Origin: Nitrosococcus watsonii C-113
GTDB lineage: Bacteria > Pseudomonadota > Gammaproteobacteria > Nitrosococcales > Nitrosococcaceae
Length of the DNA stretch: 64,000 nucleotides
NCBI RefSeq assembly: GCF_000143085.1
Contig: NC_014315.1
Coordinates: 991,001 to 1,055,000 of the forward strand
Reading direction: 5' to 3'
Below, piece by piece: positions 1-8,975 of this stretch. Position numbers and translations under genes: made by a program. A model generated the notes under the pieces. It was not told where the DNA came from and searched no databases. It worked only from the letters and a program-made list of their open reading frames with translations. Numbering within the stretch: position 1 is the stretch's first letter; every line of letters begins with the position of its first letter.

Positions 1-2
1 TT

Positions 3-2465
3 GTGAGCGCCCGTTCGCCGAACCAGATCGTGAGCTTGATCCTAACCACGGTGGTCTGCGGCGTTTTTTATTTGTTGGGCTCTGATGCTTTAACGGGGTT
101 GTTCGGCAATCGGGTCTCGGAGTTTCTTCAATTGCTGGGCTCCGGCTCGCGTTTTGACTCTATTACCCGGGGCGTGATTGACCTGCGGGATCTTTACTAT
201 TATTTGAGCCTAGTCGGCATATTTCTCACCCTCAATGTTTTTGTCTTGGAGTGGCTGCGATGGGCGGGCAACCCTACTAACCCTACCCATCGGCGCTGGG
301 GTCTTGTAACAGGGCTGTTCGTGGCTAATTTTCTGACCGCTAATTTGTGGCTCGCGCCCCTGGGTGGGGTCCGGGCCGATGTGACCCAAGGTAACGTCTA
401 TTCTATCTCTGAAGCGACCCGGGGTTACCTAGCGCAATTGCAAGAGCCTATGTTGATTCGTGGCTATTTTAGCGCCCAAACCCATCCCTTGCTGGCGCCC
501 TTGGTGCCGCGCCTGCGTGATTTGCTGGAAGAATATGCGGTGGCGGGTGAAGGCCGGTTGCGGGTGGAGTTTATCGATCCCCGGGAGCATCCGGAACTGG
601 AACAGGAAGCCAACGAGAAGTACGGTATTAAGCCGGTACCCTTCCAGTTTGCAAGCAAATATCAATCCTCGGTAGTCAACTCTTACTTCGATATTTTGAT
701 CCAGTACGGGGATCAGTATCAGGTGTTGGATTTTCGGGATCTCATCGAGATCAAGGTGCAGGGACAAACTGATCTCAGTGTGGATTTGGGTAATCCCGAG
801 TATAGCTTGACTCAAGCTATCAAGAAGGTGCTCTATGCTTATCGAAGTGCAGGCAATCTATTCGGAAATATCCCCTATCCAGTGCGCTTCAAGGGGTATA
901 TCTCAGGGAATAAAAAACTACCAGAAGTGCTCCAGACGCTCCGTCAGGATTTGGATGCAGTACTGGATGAATTGCAACGGGAGTCAGGAGGCAAGTTAAC
1001 CGTTGATATTCGCGATCCAGAGGCTGATGGGGGCGCTCTTGCCCAGCAAATTGAGAGCGAGTTTGGTTTTCGTCCCATGGCTGCTAGTTTGCTTGATAGC
1101 AATACCTTTTGGTTTTATATGACCCTTGAAGGAGGGAAGCGCATCATCCAGGTACCTCTGCCGGAAGAATTTAAAAAGGCCGGGCTTGAACGCAGTCTCA
1201 ATGCCGCGCTCAAGCGTTTTTCCCAAGGTTTTCTGAAGACCGTAGCTTTGCATACACCGCCCGCAACGCCCTCTCTGCCCCAGCTTGGTATGATGGGTGG
1301 AGGCGGTAAGCGCTTCAATTTGTTGCGGGACACCCTAGCGGAAGAACACAATGTTATTGCCGCCGATCTTAAGGATGGACAGGTGCCTTTGGATGCCGAT
1401 TTATTACTGCTGGCGGCTCCGGAGACGCTGGATGAGAAACAATTGTTTGCCGTGGATCAGTTCTTAATGCGAGGCGGCACCGTGGTAATGGCTACAGCGC
1501 CCTTTACAGTCGATACCCAACAGGCATTGGCCGCCAAGCCCCACAGCTCAGGGCTGAAAGACTGGTTAGCCCATCAGGGCTTAGTATTTGAAGAACAAAT
1601 GGTGCTTGACCCACAAAACGCGGCCTTTCCTATTCCGGTAGATCGGAATATTGGAGGCTTTGTGGTGAAGGAGACACAGTTGGTGGATTATCCCTACTTT
1701 GTGGATATCCGCAGTGACGGTATGCCTCAGGATAATGCCATCACAGCCGGTCTTAATCAGGTCACGCTAACCTGGGCTTCTCCCATTGCTGTCGATTCGC
1801 AGAAAAATGAGGGACGTAAGGTCATCCCCTTGTTGGAGAGTTCGGAACGATCCTGGACCTCCGATAGCCTTAATATCCAGCCTGATTTCCGTGCCCACGG
1901 CCAACTGGGCTTTCCCGTTGGTGAAAACCCGGGCAGGCGGTTGTTGGGGGTGGCGGTGGAAGGCCGTTTTGATTCCTTTTTTAAGGATAAACCTTCGCCT
2001 TTAATGGCCGCGGAAGAAGAACCGGACGCCGGTAAGGAGAAAAAGGCGGCGGGCTCTCAAGAAGATGAGGCCCAGAGCAAAGAGAAGCCGGAGCCGGTGA
2101 TTGCGCGGGTGATTGAACGCTCGCCTGAGTCGGCTCGTATTATTCTGTTTGCTTCTAATAGCTTCCTTAGCGATGAAATGCTGGATCTGGCTGCCGCCGG
2201 GTTGGGTACGCATTATCTTAAACCCGTCGAGCTGGCGGAAAACGCGATTGATTGGTCCTTGGAAGATCGAGGTTTACTCGCTATTCGTGGCCGAGCCCAA
2301 TTCTCGCGTACGCTTTATCCCCTGGAGCGGGAGGCTCAAGTATTCTGGGAGTACCTCAACTATGGCCTTGCCCTGTTGGGGCTGCTGTTGGTGTGGCTGT
2401 TTCGCAGGCAAGCCAATCGGCGGACTCGGCAGCGCTATGCAGGCATATTGGGTGAAACCAGATAA
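3..2465 (+). CDS. GldG-family ABC-type transport protein (820 aa)
   Basis: Large membrane-anchored protein of the GldG/ABC_transp_aux type, the extracytoplasmic partner of an ABC exporter-like complex (GldA ATPase, GldF permease). Three hydrophobic segments lie near residues 9-30, 60-80 and 100-118, followed by a long soluble region and a final membrane helix near 783-800 with an Arg-rich tail. A charged Glu/Lys linker sits around residues 670-700. The GTG start at 3 overlaps the TGA at 4-6 of an upstream gene in another frame (GTGA overlap), so translation is probably coupled to a gene just outside the window, expected to be the permease. The DUF4340 gene follows after 15 nt, the usual partner of this family. 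Substrate unknown; the gliding link applies to Bacteroidetes and need not hold here. Confidence 0.85.
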   Translation: MSARSPNQIVSLILTTVVCGVFYLLGSDALTGLFGNRVSEFLQLLGSGSRFDSITRGVIDLRDLYYYLSLVGIFLTLNVFVLEWLRWAGNPTNPTHRRWGLVTGLFVANFLTANLWLAPLGGVRADVTQGNVYSISEATRGYLAQLQEPMLIRGYFSAQTHPLLAPLVPRLRDLLEEYAVAGEGRLRVEFIDPREHPELEQEANEKYGIKPVPFQFASKYQSSVVNSYFDILIQYGDQYQVLDFRDLIEIKVQGQTDLSVDLGNPEYSLTQAIKKVLYAYRSAGNLFGNIPYPVRFKGYISGNKKLPEVLQTLRQDLDAVLDELQRESGGKLTVDIRDPEADGGALAQQIESEFGFRPMAASLLDSNTFWFYMTLEGGKRIIQVPLPEEFKKAGLERSLNAALKRFSQGFLKTVALHTPPATPSLPQLGMMGGGGKRFNLLRDTLAEEHNVIAADLKDGQVPLDADLLLLAAPETLDEKQLFAVDQFLMRGGTVVMATAPFTVDTQQALAAKPHSSGLKDWLAHQGLVFEEQMVLDPQNAAFPIPVDRNIGGFVVKETQLVDYPYFVDIRSDGMPQDNAITAGLNQVTLTWASPIAVDSQKNEGRKVIPLLESSERSWTSDSLNIQPDFRAHGQLGFPVGENPGRRLLGVAVEGRFDSFFKDKPSPLMAAEEEPDAGKEKKAAGSQEDEAQSKEKPEPVIARVIERSPESARIILFASNSFLSDEMLDLAAAGLGTHYLKPVELAENAIDWSLEDRGLLAIRGRAQFSRTLYPLEREAQVFWEYLNYGLALLGLLLVWLFRRQANRRTRQRYAGILGETR

Positions 2466-2480
2466 GCGGAGAGAATAAGC

Positions 2481-3473
2481 ATGAAAAAGTGGATTATCAT
2501 TTTGAGCGGCCTGCTATTAGCCCAATTGGTTTTGGCAGTGGCGGTCAACCTGATGAGCGAGGATTACAATGCCTTTGAGCCGCAAGAGTCGCTACTCGCT
2601 TTCGATGTTAAGGCGGTGGAAGGTTTGCAGATTGAAGATGGGCAGAATAGCTTGGTGCTCAAGCAACAAGATGACCAATGGCGGTTGCCGGAAAGCGGGG
2701 ACTTTCCGGCTGACCAGGACGCCGTGGAGCGGTTGCTAGACGAGCTTGCCGGGTTGGAGAGGGGCTGGCCGGTGGCGACTACCCCAGAGGCAGCTAAGCG
2801 CTTTAAGGTGGACAAAAATGCCTTTGAACGGAAGCTGACGCTACTGGGAAAAGATGAAAGCGAGGTGGTGCTCTATGTGGGCACTTCGCCTGGATTTCGC
2901 AAGGTCCATGTTCGGCCCGCAGGGGAAGAGGCGGTTTATGCCGTAGTCTTTAATACCTGGGAGGCGAATGCTAAGGCTAGCGACTGGATTGACAAGGATA
3001 TTCTCAAGTTGGATGCTAATCAGGTAATTCGGCTGGAAATGCCAGATTTCGTCCTGGAACGGGATGGCGAAGTGCTGAAGGTAGCCGATCTGGGCGCGGA
3101 GGAAGAAACCAAAGAGGAAGAAGCCCGTGCCTTGGTGGATAAGCTGGCCGATCTTCGCATCCAATCCCTGTTGGATTCCGAGGTGGAGTCGGAGTATCAA
3201 CAAGCTGAGCCTGAACTGGAGATTAAACTAGTCCGTGAATCTGGCGATCCTCTGATTTATCGTTTCTTCAAGTCCGAGGAAGAAGCTTATTACCTGCTTA
3301 AGCGTTCAGATTGGGAGCCCTATTTTAAAGTCGCCGCGTTCGTCTTAGAGCCGATTAAAGAAATAGGGCGGGAAAATCTGGTGCAGGCTAAGACAGAAGA
3401 GACGCCAAAGGAAACCGCCGAGAGCAATGCTTCTGCCGAAGCAGGAATGGTTACACCGGAGGTAAAGGAATGA
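2481..3473 (+). CDS. DUF4340 domain-containing protein (330 aa)
   Basis: Starts at ATG 2481 with GGAGAG upstream, 15 nt after the GldG-type gene, so the two form one operon. Residues 1-22 form a signal anchor. The body is acidic and beta-rich with repeated units of about 100 residues, which fits DUF4340 proteins that are regularly found beside GldG-type ABC genes. An acidic Glu/Lys stretch near residue 208 and a low-complexity C-terminus (Glu, Thr, Ala, from residue 310) are probably disordered. It likely faces the periplasm as an accessory part of the transporter. No catalytic motif is visible; function unknown. Confidence 0.8.
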   Translation: MKKWIIILSGLLLAQLVLAVAVNLMSEDYNAFEPQESLLAFDVKAVEGLQIEDGQNSLVLKQQDDQWRLPESGDFPADQDAVERLLDELAGLERGWPVATTPEAAKRFKVDKNAFERKLTLLGKDESEVVLYVGTSPGFRKVHVRPAGEEAVYAVVFNTWEANAKASDWIDKDILKLDANQVIRLEMPDFVLERDGEVLKVADLGAEEETKEEEARALVDKLADLRIQSLLDSEVESEYQQAEPELEIKLVRESGDPLIYRFFKSEEEAYYLLKRSDWEPYFKVAAFVLEPIKEIGRENLVQAKTEETPKETAESNASAEAGMVTPEVKE

Positions 3474-3532
3474 TAAAAGTGTTAAATGCTCCTACAATAA
3501 ACTACAAGTAGATGTTTTTAGGGAATTGAAAA

Positions 3533-4975
3533 ATGCATAGATATCGGATGATTTTGTTATTGCTAGTGGTGCTTTTTGCATTACCAGCCCAGGCTCTTGA
3601 GAAAGGTGGCGTTGAGAGTCTGCGGCAGACGGGCAAAGCCTTTGCCGCCGTGGCCCGTGAAGTATCGCCCTCAGTGGTCTTTATTCAGGTGGAGAGTATC
3701 CGTGAGGAGCAGGGCTCGCAGGCGTTTCCTCCACCCTTTGGCGATGAGTTTTTCAGGCGCTTTTTTGGCGAGCCCTTTTCGCCCCGGGGCGAGGCGCCTA
3801 GGGGCCACCAGCGCCGTGCCGTCGGTCAAGGATCAGGCTTCATTTTTTCATCGAAAAAGGGCTTGCTGTCGGATAAGACTTATATTCTGACTAACAGCCA
3901 TGTAGTGGAAGACGCTGACAAAATTCGGGTCCAATTTCAAGATGATCGTGAGTTCGAGGGTGAAATCGTAGGAACCGATCCCAAATCGGACATTGCGGTT
4001 ATCGAGATCGCCGCCGGTGGACTTCCGGCCCTGAAATGGGGTGATTCCTCCAAACTTCAAGTGGGGGAATGGGTGGTAGCCATGGGCAATCCCTTTGGCT
4101 TGAGCCATACTCTGACCGTTGGCGTGGTGAGCGCCACGGGCCGCACTAGTTTAGGTATCAGCGATTACGAGGACTTCATTCAAACGGATGCCGCCATCAA
4201 TCCTGGCAACTCCGGCGGTCCACTGGTAAATCTGAACGGCGAAGTGGTGGGTGTTAATACCGCTATCTTCAGCCGCAGCGGGGGCTATATGGGTATAGGA
4301 TTTGCCATTCCCAGCAAGCTGGCCAAAGTTATCGCCAATCAGCTCATTGAAACAGGCGAAGTGACCCGGGGTTATTTGGGGATTGTCATTCAGCCCCTGA
4401 CGGCGGAGCTGGCGGAATCCTTCAATATGGAGCAGTCCCAGGGTATTCTTGTTGCCCAGGTATCGGAGGACTCGCCTGCGAAAAAGGCAGGACTCAAACA
4501 AGGGGACGTAATTGTCGGTTATCAGGATAAGCCGGTTAAAGATATTGGCAGTTTCCGTAACCGGGTTGCGCTTACCGCGCCTGGTAGCCACGAAACTCTT
4601 ACTATTATTCGCGATGGTAAGCAGCAGAAGGTGAAAATCACTATTGGTGAACTCAGCCAAGAGCAAACGCTTACCGAGGCACCTACCCAAAGTGCGGAAG
4701 AATTGGGGTTGGCAGTTCAGACCTTGACTCCGGAGTTAGCAAAACAATTTGATGTCAAAGCGGGCGAGGGTGTGGTCGTCACTGGGGTTGAGCGTGGTTC
4801 CATCGCCGCCATGGCGGGGATCAGGACGGGTAACGTGATTCTCCAGATCAATCGTAAGCCGATCCATAGTGCGAAGGAATTCAATCGTGCAATCCAGGAA
4901 AGCCAGGAGGGTAAGCGTGCTTTGTTGCTGATTCGCTCAGGCAATATGCAACATTACGTTGTGCTGCGCTGGTAG
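3533..4975 (+). CDS. degQ: Do-family periplasmic serine endoprotease DegP/DegQ
   Basis: HtrA-type protease that degrades or holds misfolded envelope proteins. Signal peptide at residues 1-21 (cleavage likely after AQA). The trypsin-like domain carries the triad His123 (TNSHVVED), Asp153 (KSDIAV) and Ser227 (GNSGGP). Two PDZ domains follow, at about residues 260-360 and 390-475. Length 480 aa is normal for DegP/DegQ/MucD. The long loop after residue 60 rich in Phe, Gly and Arg corresponds to the LA loop. It stands alone, 59 nt after the DUF4340 gene and without an rseA/mucB neighbour, so it cannot be assigned with certainty as degP, degQ or mucD. Confidence 0.93.
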   Translation: MHRYRMILLLLVVLFALPAQALEKGGVESLRQTGKAFAAVAREVSPSVVFIQVESIREEQGSQAFPPPFGDEFFRRFFGEPFSPRGEAPRGHQRRAVGQGSGFIFSSKKGLLSDKTYILTNSHVVEDADKIRVQFQDDREFEGEIVGTDPKSDIAVIEIAAGGLPALKWGDSSKLQVGEWVVAMGNPFGLSHTLTVGVVSATGRTSLGISDYEDFIQTDAAINPGNSGGPLVNLNGEVVGVNTAIFSRSGGYMGIGFAIPSKLAKVIANQLIETGEVTRGYLGIVIQPLTAELAESFNMEQSQGILVAQVSEDSPAKKAGLKQGDVIVGYQDKPVKDIGSFRNRVALTAPGSHETLTIIRDGKQQKVKITIGELSQEQTLTEAPTQSAEELGLAVQTLTPELAKQFDVKAGEGVVVTGVERGSIAAMAGIRTGNVILQINRKPIHSAKEFNRAIQESQEGKRALLLIRSGNMQHYVVLRW

Positions 4976-5026
4976 CGCTTTCCTGCTTAGCTGTGCTTAT
5001 TGAAGAGTTGGGTAGCCTGTAAATTG

Positions 5027-5047
5027 CCCCCGGTTTTGCCGGGGGTA
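5027..5047. repeat. GC hairpin, copy 1
   Basis: Perfect 7-bp stem (CCCCCGG / CCGGGGG) with a 5-nt loop TTTTG at 5027-5045, followed by TA. A near-identical copy lies at 5392-5412, so the pair brackets the small gene at 5081-5359. There is no run of T after the stem, which argues against a classic intrinsic terminator; it may be a dispersed palindromic repeat or an mRNA-stabilising hairpin after degQ. Confidence 0.7.
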
Positions 5048-5080
5048 CTGCAGCAGCCATAATGAGTAGGAGATGAGCTA

Positions 5081-5359
5081 ATGAAAGCAACGGCTGAATT
5101 ACAAGTAATTCCGATCGGGAGTGAGACCTCCGTCAGGGCAGAGATTTCCCGTGTGATTGAAGTACTCCAAGAGCATGATTTTATTTTGGAAACTCATGCC
5201 TCGGGAACGAATATTGAAGGGGAACTCGAAGATATCCTCAGCATCGTCAGGCAAATACATGAGACGCTACATAGGGAAGGTGCCGTTCGACTCATCAGTT
5301 ATCTAAAACTAGAAACCCGCACCGATAAGATTCCAACCATCGCTGGTAAACGGCTTTAA
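5081..5359 (+). CDS. MTH1187/YqgV-type thiamine-binding-like protein (DUF77)
   Basis: Small cytoplasmic protein of 92 residues of the DUF77 / thiamine_BP family (ferredoxin-like fold, usually tetrameric). Typical features are the opening beta strand with a PIGSETSV-like motif, the central ILETHASGTNIEGE segment and a closing strand before the end. ATG at 5081 follows GGAG in GTAGGAGATGAGCTA. It lies between degQ and a convergent DUF2333 gene and is enclosed by two identical-type hairpins. Some members bind thiamine or related pyrimidines, but no TPP riboswitch or thi gene is seen nearby, so the ligand is open. Confidence 0.82.
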   Translation: MKATAELQVIPIGSETSVRAEISRVIEVLQEHDFILETHASGTNIEGELEDILSIVRQIHETLHREGAVRLISYLKLETRTDKIPTIAGKRL

Positions 5360-5391
5360 CAGCGGTTTAATCGGTATCTAATTAGGGTAAA

Positions 5392-5412
5392 CCCCCGGCT
5401 TTGCCGGGGGTA
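5392..5412. repeat. GC hairpin, copy 2
   Basis: Second copy of the hairpin at 5027-5047: 7-bp stem CCCCCGG / CCGGGGG, loop CTTTG, again followed by TA. It lies in the convergent gap between the DUF77 gene and the minus-strand DUF2333 gene, where it could serve as a bidirectional transcription end, though no T-tract follows on either strand. Confidence 0.7.
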
Positions 5413-5440
5413 ATGTACTGGTTGGAAGTGCGGAATGTCT

Positions 5441-6553
5441 TTAACCTTGCTTTAGCAGATTGCGAAGGTCAATAAGGGCAGCGTTGGCTGCGGCTAAATA
5501 AGAGGCTAATACCAGGGAGTGGTTAGCTAGCATGCCAAAACCGTCACCGTTGAGTATCATCGGACTCCAAATAGTTCTCTGGGAATTTTCTAGGCCGCGA
5601 ATAACCTGCGCGAGGCTCACCTCGGCGTTTTTATCCTGCAGGACATGCTCGAATTCAACTCGCAGAGCATGAAGGAAGTGCACCAGTGCCCAGGCAGCCC
5701 CCCGGGCTTCGTAAAAAACGTCGTCGAGTTCCCACCAGGAGGTTTTGACCCGGACCTCGCGGGGCTCAGGCTTGGCTGATCGGCCTTGTCGATCCCCCGC
5801 CAGGTTAACATTAAATTGCATCTCCCCCACAGCGGCGGCTAGACGCTGGGTTAACCCCCCTAGTCGCTTTTCCACTACTTCCAGGTAGGAGCGTAGGTTA
5901 TCCGCGCGGACGAAGAACTGGCCATCATTTTCCTTGTCGTCCGAGAGCCGTTTTAGATAACGGAGCAAGGCCTTGTTGCCCTTCCGGTATTGACTTTCCG
6001 TAGAGGGGAGTATCCAGGACTCCGAGTTGAAATTAAATTGGGGATCGGCAATCTGCAAGTCTTTGTCCTCAAGGGATTGGGTTTGGGCGCGGGAGAAATC
6101 GTTGCGTAGGTTACGGACAAAGTCCCGTAACTGGACTAATACGCCGAATTCCCAATTGGGGACATTATCTAGGTAGACTCCGGGGGGGAAAACATCGTTA
6201 CTAAGATAACCGCCGGGTTTTTCCAGCAAAACGTTGGCGACATGAATTGCTGCGGTTGTAGCGATAAATCCAGCAGGCAAGTCTTTCTGCTTATCTTGGG
6301 GCAGGCCTATTTCCCTAGCCATTTCTTCGGCCATTACCTTGGTTACATCTTCGGTATGGGCGTGACCCTCAAAAGCTGCTGGCTCGAATGACCACAGGAT
6401 ACCTAGAATCACTACGACGACCATATAGGTCGCCAGGGCAAGACCAATTGTCCAGAGAATCCCTTTTTCCTTCCAGGTCCGGGGACGGTACAGCCAGGCC
6501 AGGCGACGAACGCCTTCCTTAGATTTGTGCGCAATAGAACTTGTCACGCTCAT
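5441..6553 (-). CDS. DUF2333 family inner-membrane protein (370 aa)
   Basis: One membrane helix near residues 31-54 after a basic cytoplasmic N-terminus (WLYRPRTWKEKG), then a long periplasmic region with conserved aromatic and Pro residues, matching DUF2333 in sequence character and length. The family is common in gammaproteobacteria and has no assigned function. It is convergent with the DUF77 gene and divergent from the HTTM-DCC gene 420 nt away. No catalytic motif is seen. Confidence 0.8.
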   Translation of the reverse strand: MSVTSSIAHKSKEGVRRLAWLYRPRTWKEKGILWTIGLALATYMVVVVILGILWSFEPAAFEGHAHTEDVTKVMAEEMAREIGLPQDKQKDLPAGFIATTAAIHVANVLLEKPGGYLSNDVFPPGVYLDNVPNWEFGVLVQLRDFVRNLRNDFSRAQTQSLEDKDLQIADPQFNFNSESWILPSTESQYRKGNKALLRYLKRLSDDKENDGQFFVRADNLRSYLEVVEKRLGGLTQRLAAAVGEMQFNVNLAGDRQGRSAKPEPREVRVKTSWWELDDVFYEARGAAWALVHFLHALRVEFEHVLQDKNAEVSLAQVIRGLENSQRTIWSPMILNGDGFGMLANHSLVLASYLAAANAALIDLRNLLKQG

Positions 6554-6973
6554 AGTATTATCCTTGAGTTGTTCATTTATATTTTAATGCTCGTTAGCCT
6601 CTTTATCCGATATTCATCCATACCCCTGCAGGTTTCTTCAAAGATAGGATTTTGCATGGATAAAGCCAGGGAGTAAATGAAAGCTCTTCGTCATTAATAG
6701 ATACGAGAAGCATGTATTGCTTATTATGCAATATAATATCTAAGTTATAGAAGGTAATTAAGGAAATGTATATAGGAATGTATGGAGCTCGCTTTAGCAG
6801 GGATGGACGGCAAGGAGACCAAAAAACCTTCATTTCCTTTGGAATTGGCTTTATTCAGGTGTTATTTTTTCTAAAGGAAAACTTGACTCTCTTTTGCCGT
6901 TAGTCAATTAAACCTTATGGCATGGTTTTTTCGTTATTTACCATAAAACTATGGTGGATGATGATTTCCTAGA
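6554..6973. other. A+T-rich intergenic region, 420 nt
   Basis: Divergent gap between the DUF2333 gene and the HTTM-DCC gene. A short minus-strand ORF at 6603-6833 has no family features and is not called. Near the plus-strand gene there is TTGACT at 6883-6888 with a weak -10 (AATTAA) 17 nt later, and a perfect 6-bp palindrome ACCATA-N4-TATGGT at 6940-6955, just upstream of the start codon, that could be an operator. Confidence 0.4.
6940..6955. repeat. Palindrome ACCATA-N4-TATGGT upstream of HTTM-DCC gene
   Basis: Inverted repeat with 6-bp perfect arms and a 4-nt centre, ending 18 nt before the TTG start at 6974. Its place in the leader fits a regulator site, but no regulator is encoded nearby and a 6-bp palindrome in A+T-rich DNA can arise by chance. 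Confidence 0.3.
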
Positions 6974-8938
6974 TTGGAATTAAATAGGAAATCATTTTTT
7001 AAAACGCTATCGGGGTTAATAAAATTAATGTATCAAAAAGTATTCCGTCTCGTCAAAATTGGACTTGAAAAACAAGTTCCGGCGTTAGGGCTTGGGGTTT
7101 TTCGTATTTTTTTGGGTTTGGTTATTTTTCAAGAAATCGTTTTTCTCTATTATTTCCGCCATCTTATTTTTGATACTATTCCTTTTATTGACGTCGCTTC
7201 GCCTTCCATTTATTTTTTTCTAATTCTATGGGGTATTAATACCCTTTTTTTAACGGTGGGTTACCATACGCGTCTCGCTGCTATTGTCAACTATTTTTTC
7301 TGGGTGATCTTTACCGCCTTTACCCCTATGTGGCGAGATTTTGATGGAGGGTTTGATCAGTTTATGATTGGATCGGGTTTTCTTCTTATTTTCTTGCCCA
7401 CGGAAAGAGCACTCTCCTTAGACAATCTTAAAGTAAGGCTTAAATGTTTTAAATCAGGATTACACTATGATCCTGTTAGCACCGTTTCTGTCCTTAGCTA
7501 TTATCTTCCTCTCGCTATCTCTTTAGGATTCATTTACTTTGATTCGGCCGTTCATAAATTATTTGCGGAGCATTGGCGTAATGGATTAGGGGCATGGTTA
7601 CCTTTGACGATGCCTTATTATATTTCCGCGATCGATATGACGTGGTTTTTGAATCAAGAGATTCTGCAAAAAGTTATTGGTTATTTAATTATAATTTTTG
7701 AATTTATTTTTATTTTTACTTTTTATCTCCGGTCTTTTCGGGTGCCTTTGATGATTACGGGGATCTCTCTCCATAGCGGTATTATTTTATCCCTTAATAT
7801 TTATCCTTTTGGCTTCGGAATGTTGGTTTATTACTTTTTGATGGTTCCTTTTTCATGGTGGCAGGGCTTAAAGGAAACATTACAGCTTAAGACGCCAAAA
7901 TTGGTTGTTTTCTATGATCAACAATGCCCACTTTGCAATCGCACCAGAATTATTATAGAGCATTTTGATGTTTTTAAGGCTATCAATTTTGAAGGACTGC
8001 AAAAGCATGCAAGAAAATATCCTGAACTGAATAACATTTCTGAAGAACAATTGCTAAAAGACATTTATGCTCTTGATCAAAAAGGGCATCTGTACGTGGG
8101 TATAGACGCCTATCGGCAAATTTTATTGAAAATGAAATATCCTGCTCTTGCAGGAATTTTTATAAGAATTCCAGGAATTTATCATTTTGGGAAAAAAATA
8201 TATCGGCGAATTGCTGATCAGCGTACTCGGCTTGCCTGCGATGAGAGCTGCTTTGTTTCTTCAGAAAACACCCTGCAGGAAACATATAGCTTCAAAAAAA
8301 TTTATGAATATTATGCTGGAACAAAAAAACAACGCTCTAATCGTATTACCAAGTTTCTAGTATTGGTTATTTTTTTGCAGCTAAATAGCACGATCCACTA
8401 TGGAATATTTTATCGCCTCAACGAGCATGGAACAGAAAGCGAGATCGGTCAAATTTTATCGCCGATAAGCAATGCAGTATTATTTCTGTCCCATGCCTTT
8501 TTAGGAATAACGCCGCATGCGCTTTATATGCACGATCATTTTCAGGGTTATAACCACATTTTGGCACTTACCTACAAAAATGAACTGGGACAAGAGCAAT
8601 GGCTTCCCTTTGTAAACAGGGAAGGACGGCTAGTTGCACCAAACTGGGGAAGAGTTCAATCCATGTGGGCGAATGTGGCAGTAACTCCTCATATAGAACA
8701 AAAACGCCTTTATAAATTTATTAAAAAAATTACTGCTTTTTGGGGTAAGAATCTAGGTTTAGATTTACAAGATACTGAATTTATCATAAAAATGAAGCGA
8801 ATAAATGTTCCTGTGCACTGGGAAAGTAATCTGCGTAATAAGAATATAAATCGGCCGTGGGTAAATATTGGCAGAGTAGTTTGGCGCGAGGGTGTAGCAA
8901 GCATAGAGGTACAGGATGTTAAACTTGAGTCATTATAG
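6974..8938 (+). CDS. HTTM domain / DCC thioredoxin-like fusion membrane protein (654 aa)
   Basis: N-terminal polytopic HTTM domain (residues about 35-295), related to vitamin K-dependent gamma-carboxylase membrane domains, with several helices and the conserved-looking segment around GGFDQF (125-130). It is followed by a DCC (DUF393) thiol-disulfide domain with Cys318-Pro-Leu-Cys321 in the motif VVFYDQQCPLC. A basic C-terminal part (430-654) with another membrane segment near 455-470 is unassigned. The start could be TTG 6974 or ATG 7028 (residue 19, after a GGGG run); neither is decisive. Codons are strongly A/T-biased compared with genes on either side. A lipoprotein gene follows after 37 nt, probably in one transcript. 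Role unknown; redox or membrane modification is only inferred from the domains. Confidence 0.78.
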   Translation: MELNRKSFFKTLSGLIKLMYQKVFRLVKIGLEKQVPALGLGVFRIFLGLVIFQEIVFLYYFRHLIFDTIPFIDVASPSIYFFLILWGINTLFLTVGYHTRLAAIVNYFFWVIFTAFTPMWRDFDGGFDQFMIGSGFLLIFLPTERALSLDNLKVRLKCFKSGLHYDPVSTVSVLSYYLPLAISLGFIYFDSAVHKLFAEHWRNGLGAWLPLTMPYYISAIDMTWFLNQEILQKVIGYLIIIFEFIFIFTFYLRSFRVPLMITGISLHSGIILSLNIYPFGFGMLVYYFLMVPFSWWQGLKETLQLKTPKLVVFYDQQCPLCNRTRIIIEHFDVFKAINFEGLQKHARKYPELNNISEEQLLKDIYALDQKGHLYVGIDAYRQILLKMKYPALAGIFIRIPGIYHFGKKIYRRIADQRTRLACDESCFVSSENTLQETYSFKKIYEYYAGTKKQRSNRITKFLVLVIFLQLNSTIHYGIFYRLNEHGTESEIGQILSPISNAVLFLSHAFLGITPHALYMHDHFQGYNHILALTYKNELGQEQWLPFVNREGRLVAPNWGRVQSMWANVAVTPHIEQKRLYKFIKKITAFWGKNLGLDLQDTEFIIKMKRINVPVHWESNLRNKNINRPWVNIGRVVWREGVASIEVQDVKLESL

Positions 8939-8975
8939 AAAATAGATGGCGGTTTATTACTTATGGGATTTTAAT

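Noticed and set aside
5027-5045. GC hairpin after degQ as a standard terminator
   Set aside because: No T-tract follows and the same sequence recurs at 5392, so it is listed as a repeat.
6603-6833. 76-residue minus-strand ORF between DUF2333 and HTTM-DCC genes
   Set aside because: No ribosome site, no recognisable domain, and it lies in A+T-rich DNA where chance ORFs are likely.
6883-6911. TTGACT / AATTAA promoter for the HTTM-DCC gene
   Set aside because: The -35 is good but the -10 matches the consensus poorly; mentioned in the region note and not called as a feature.
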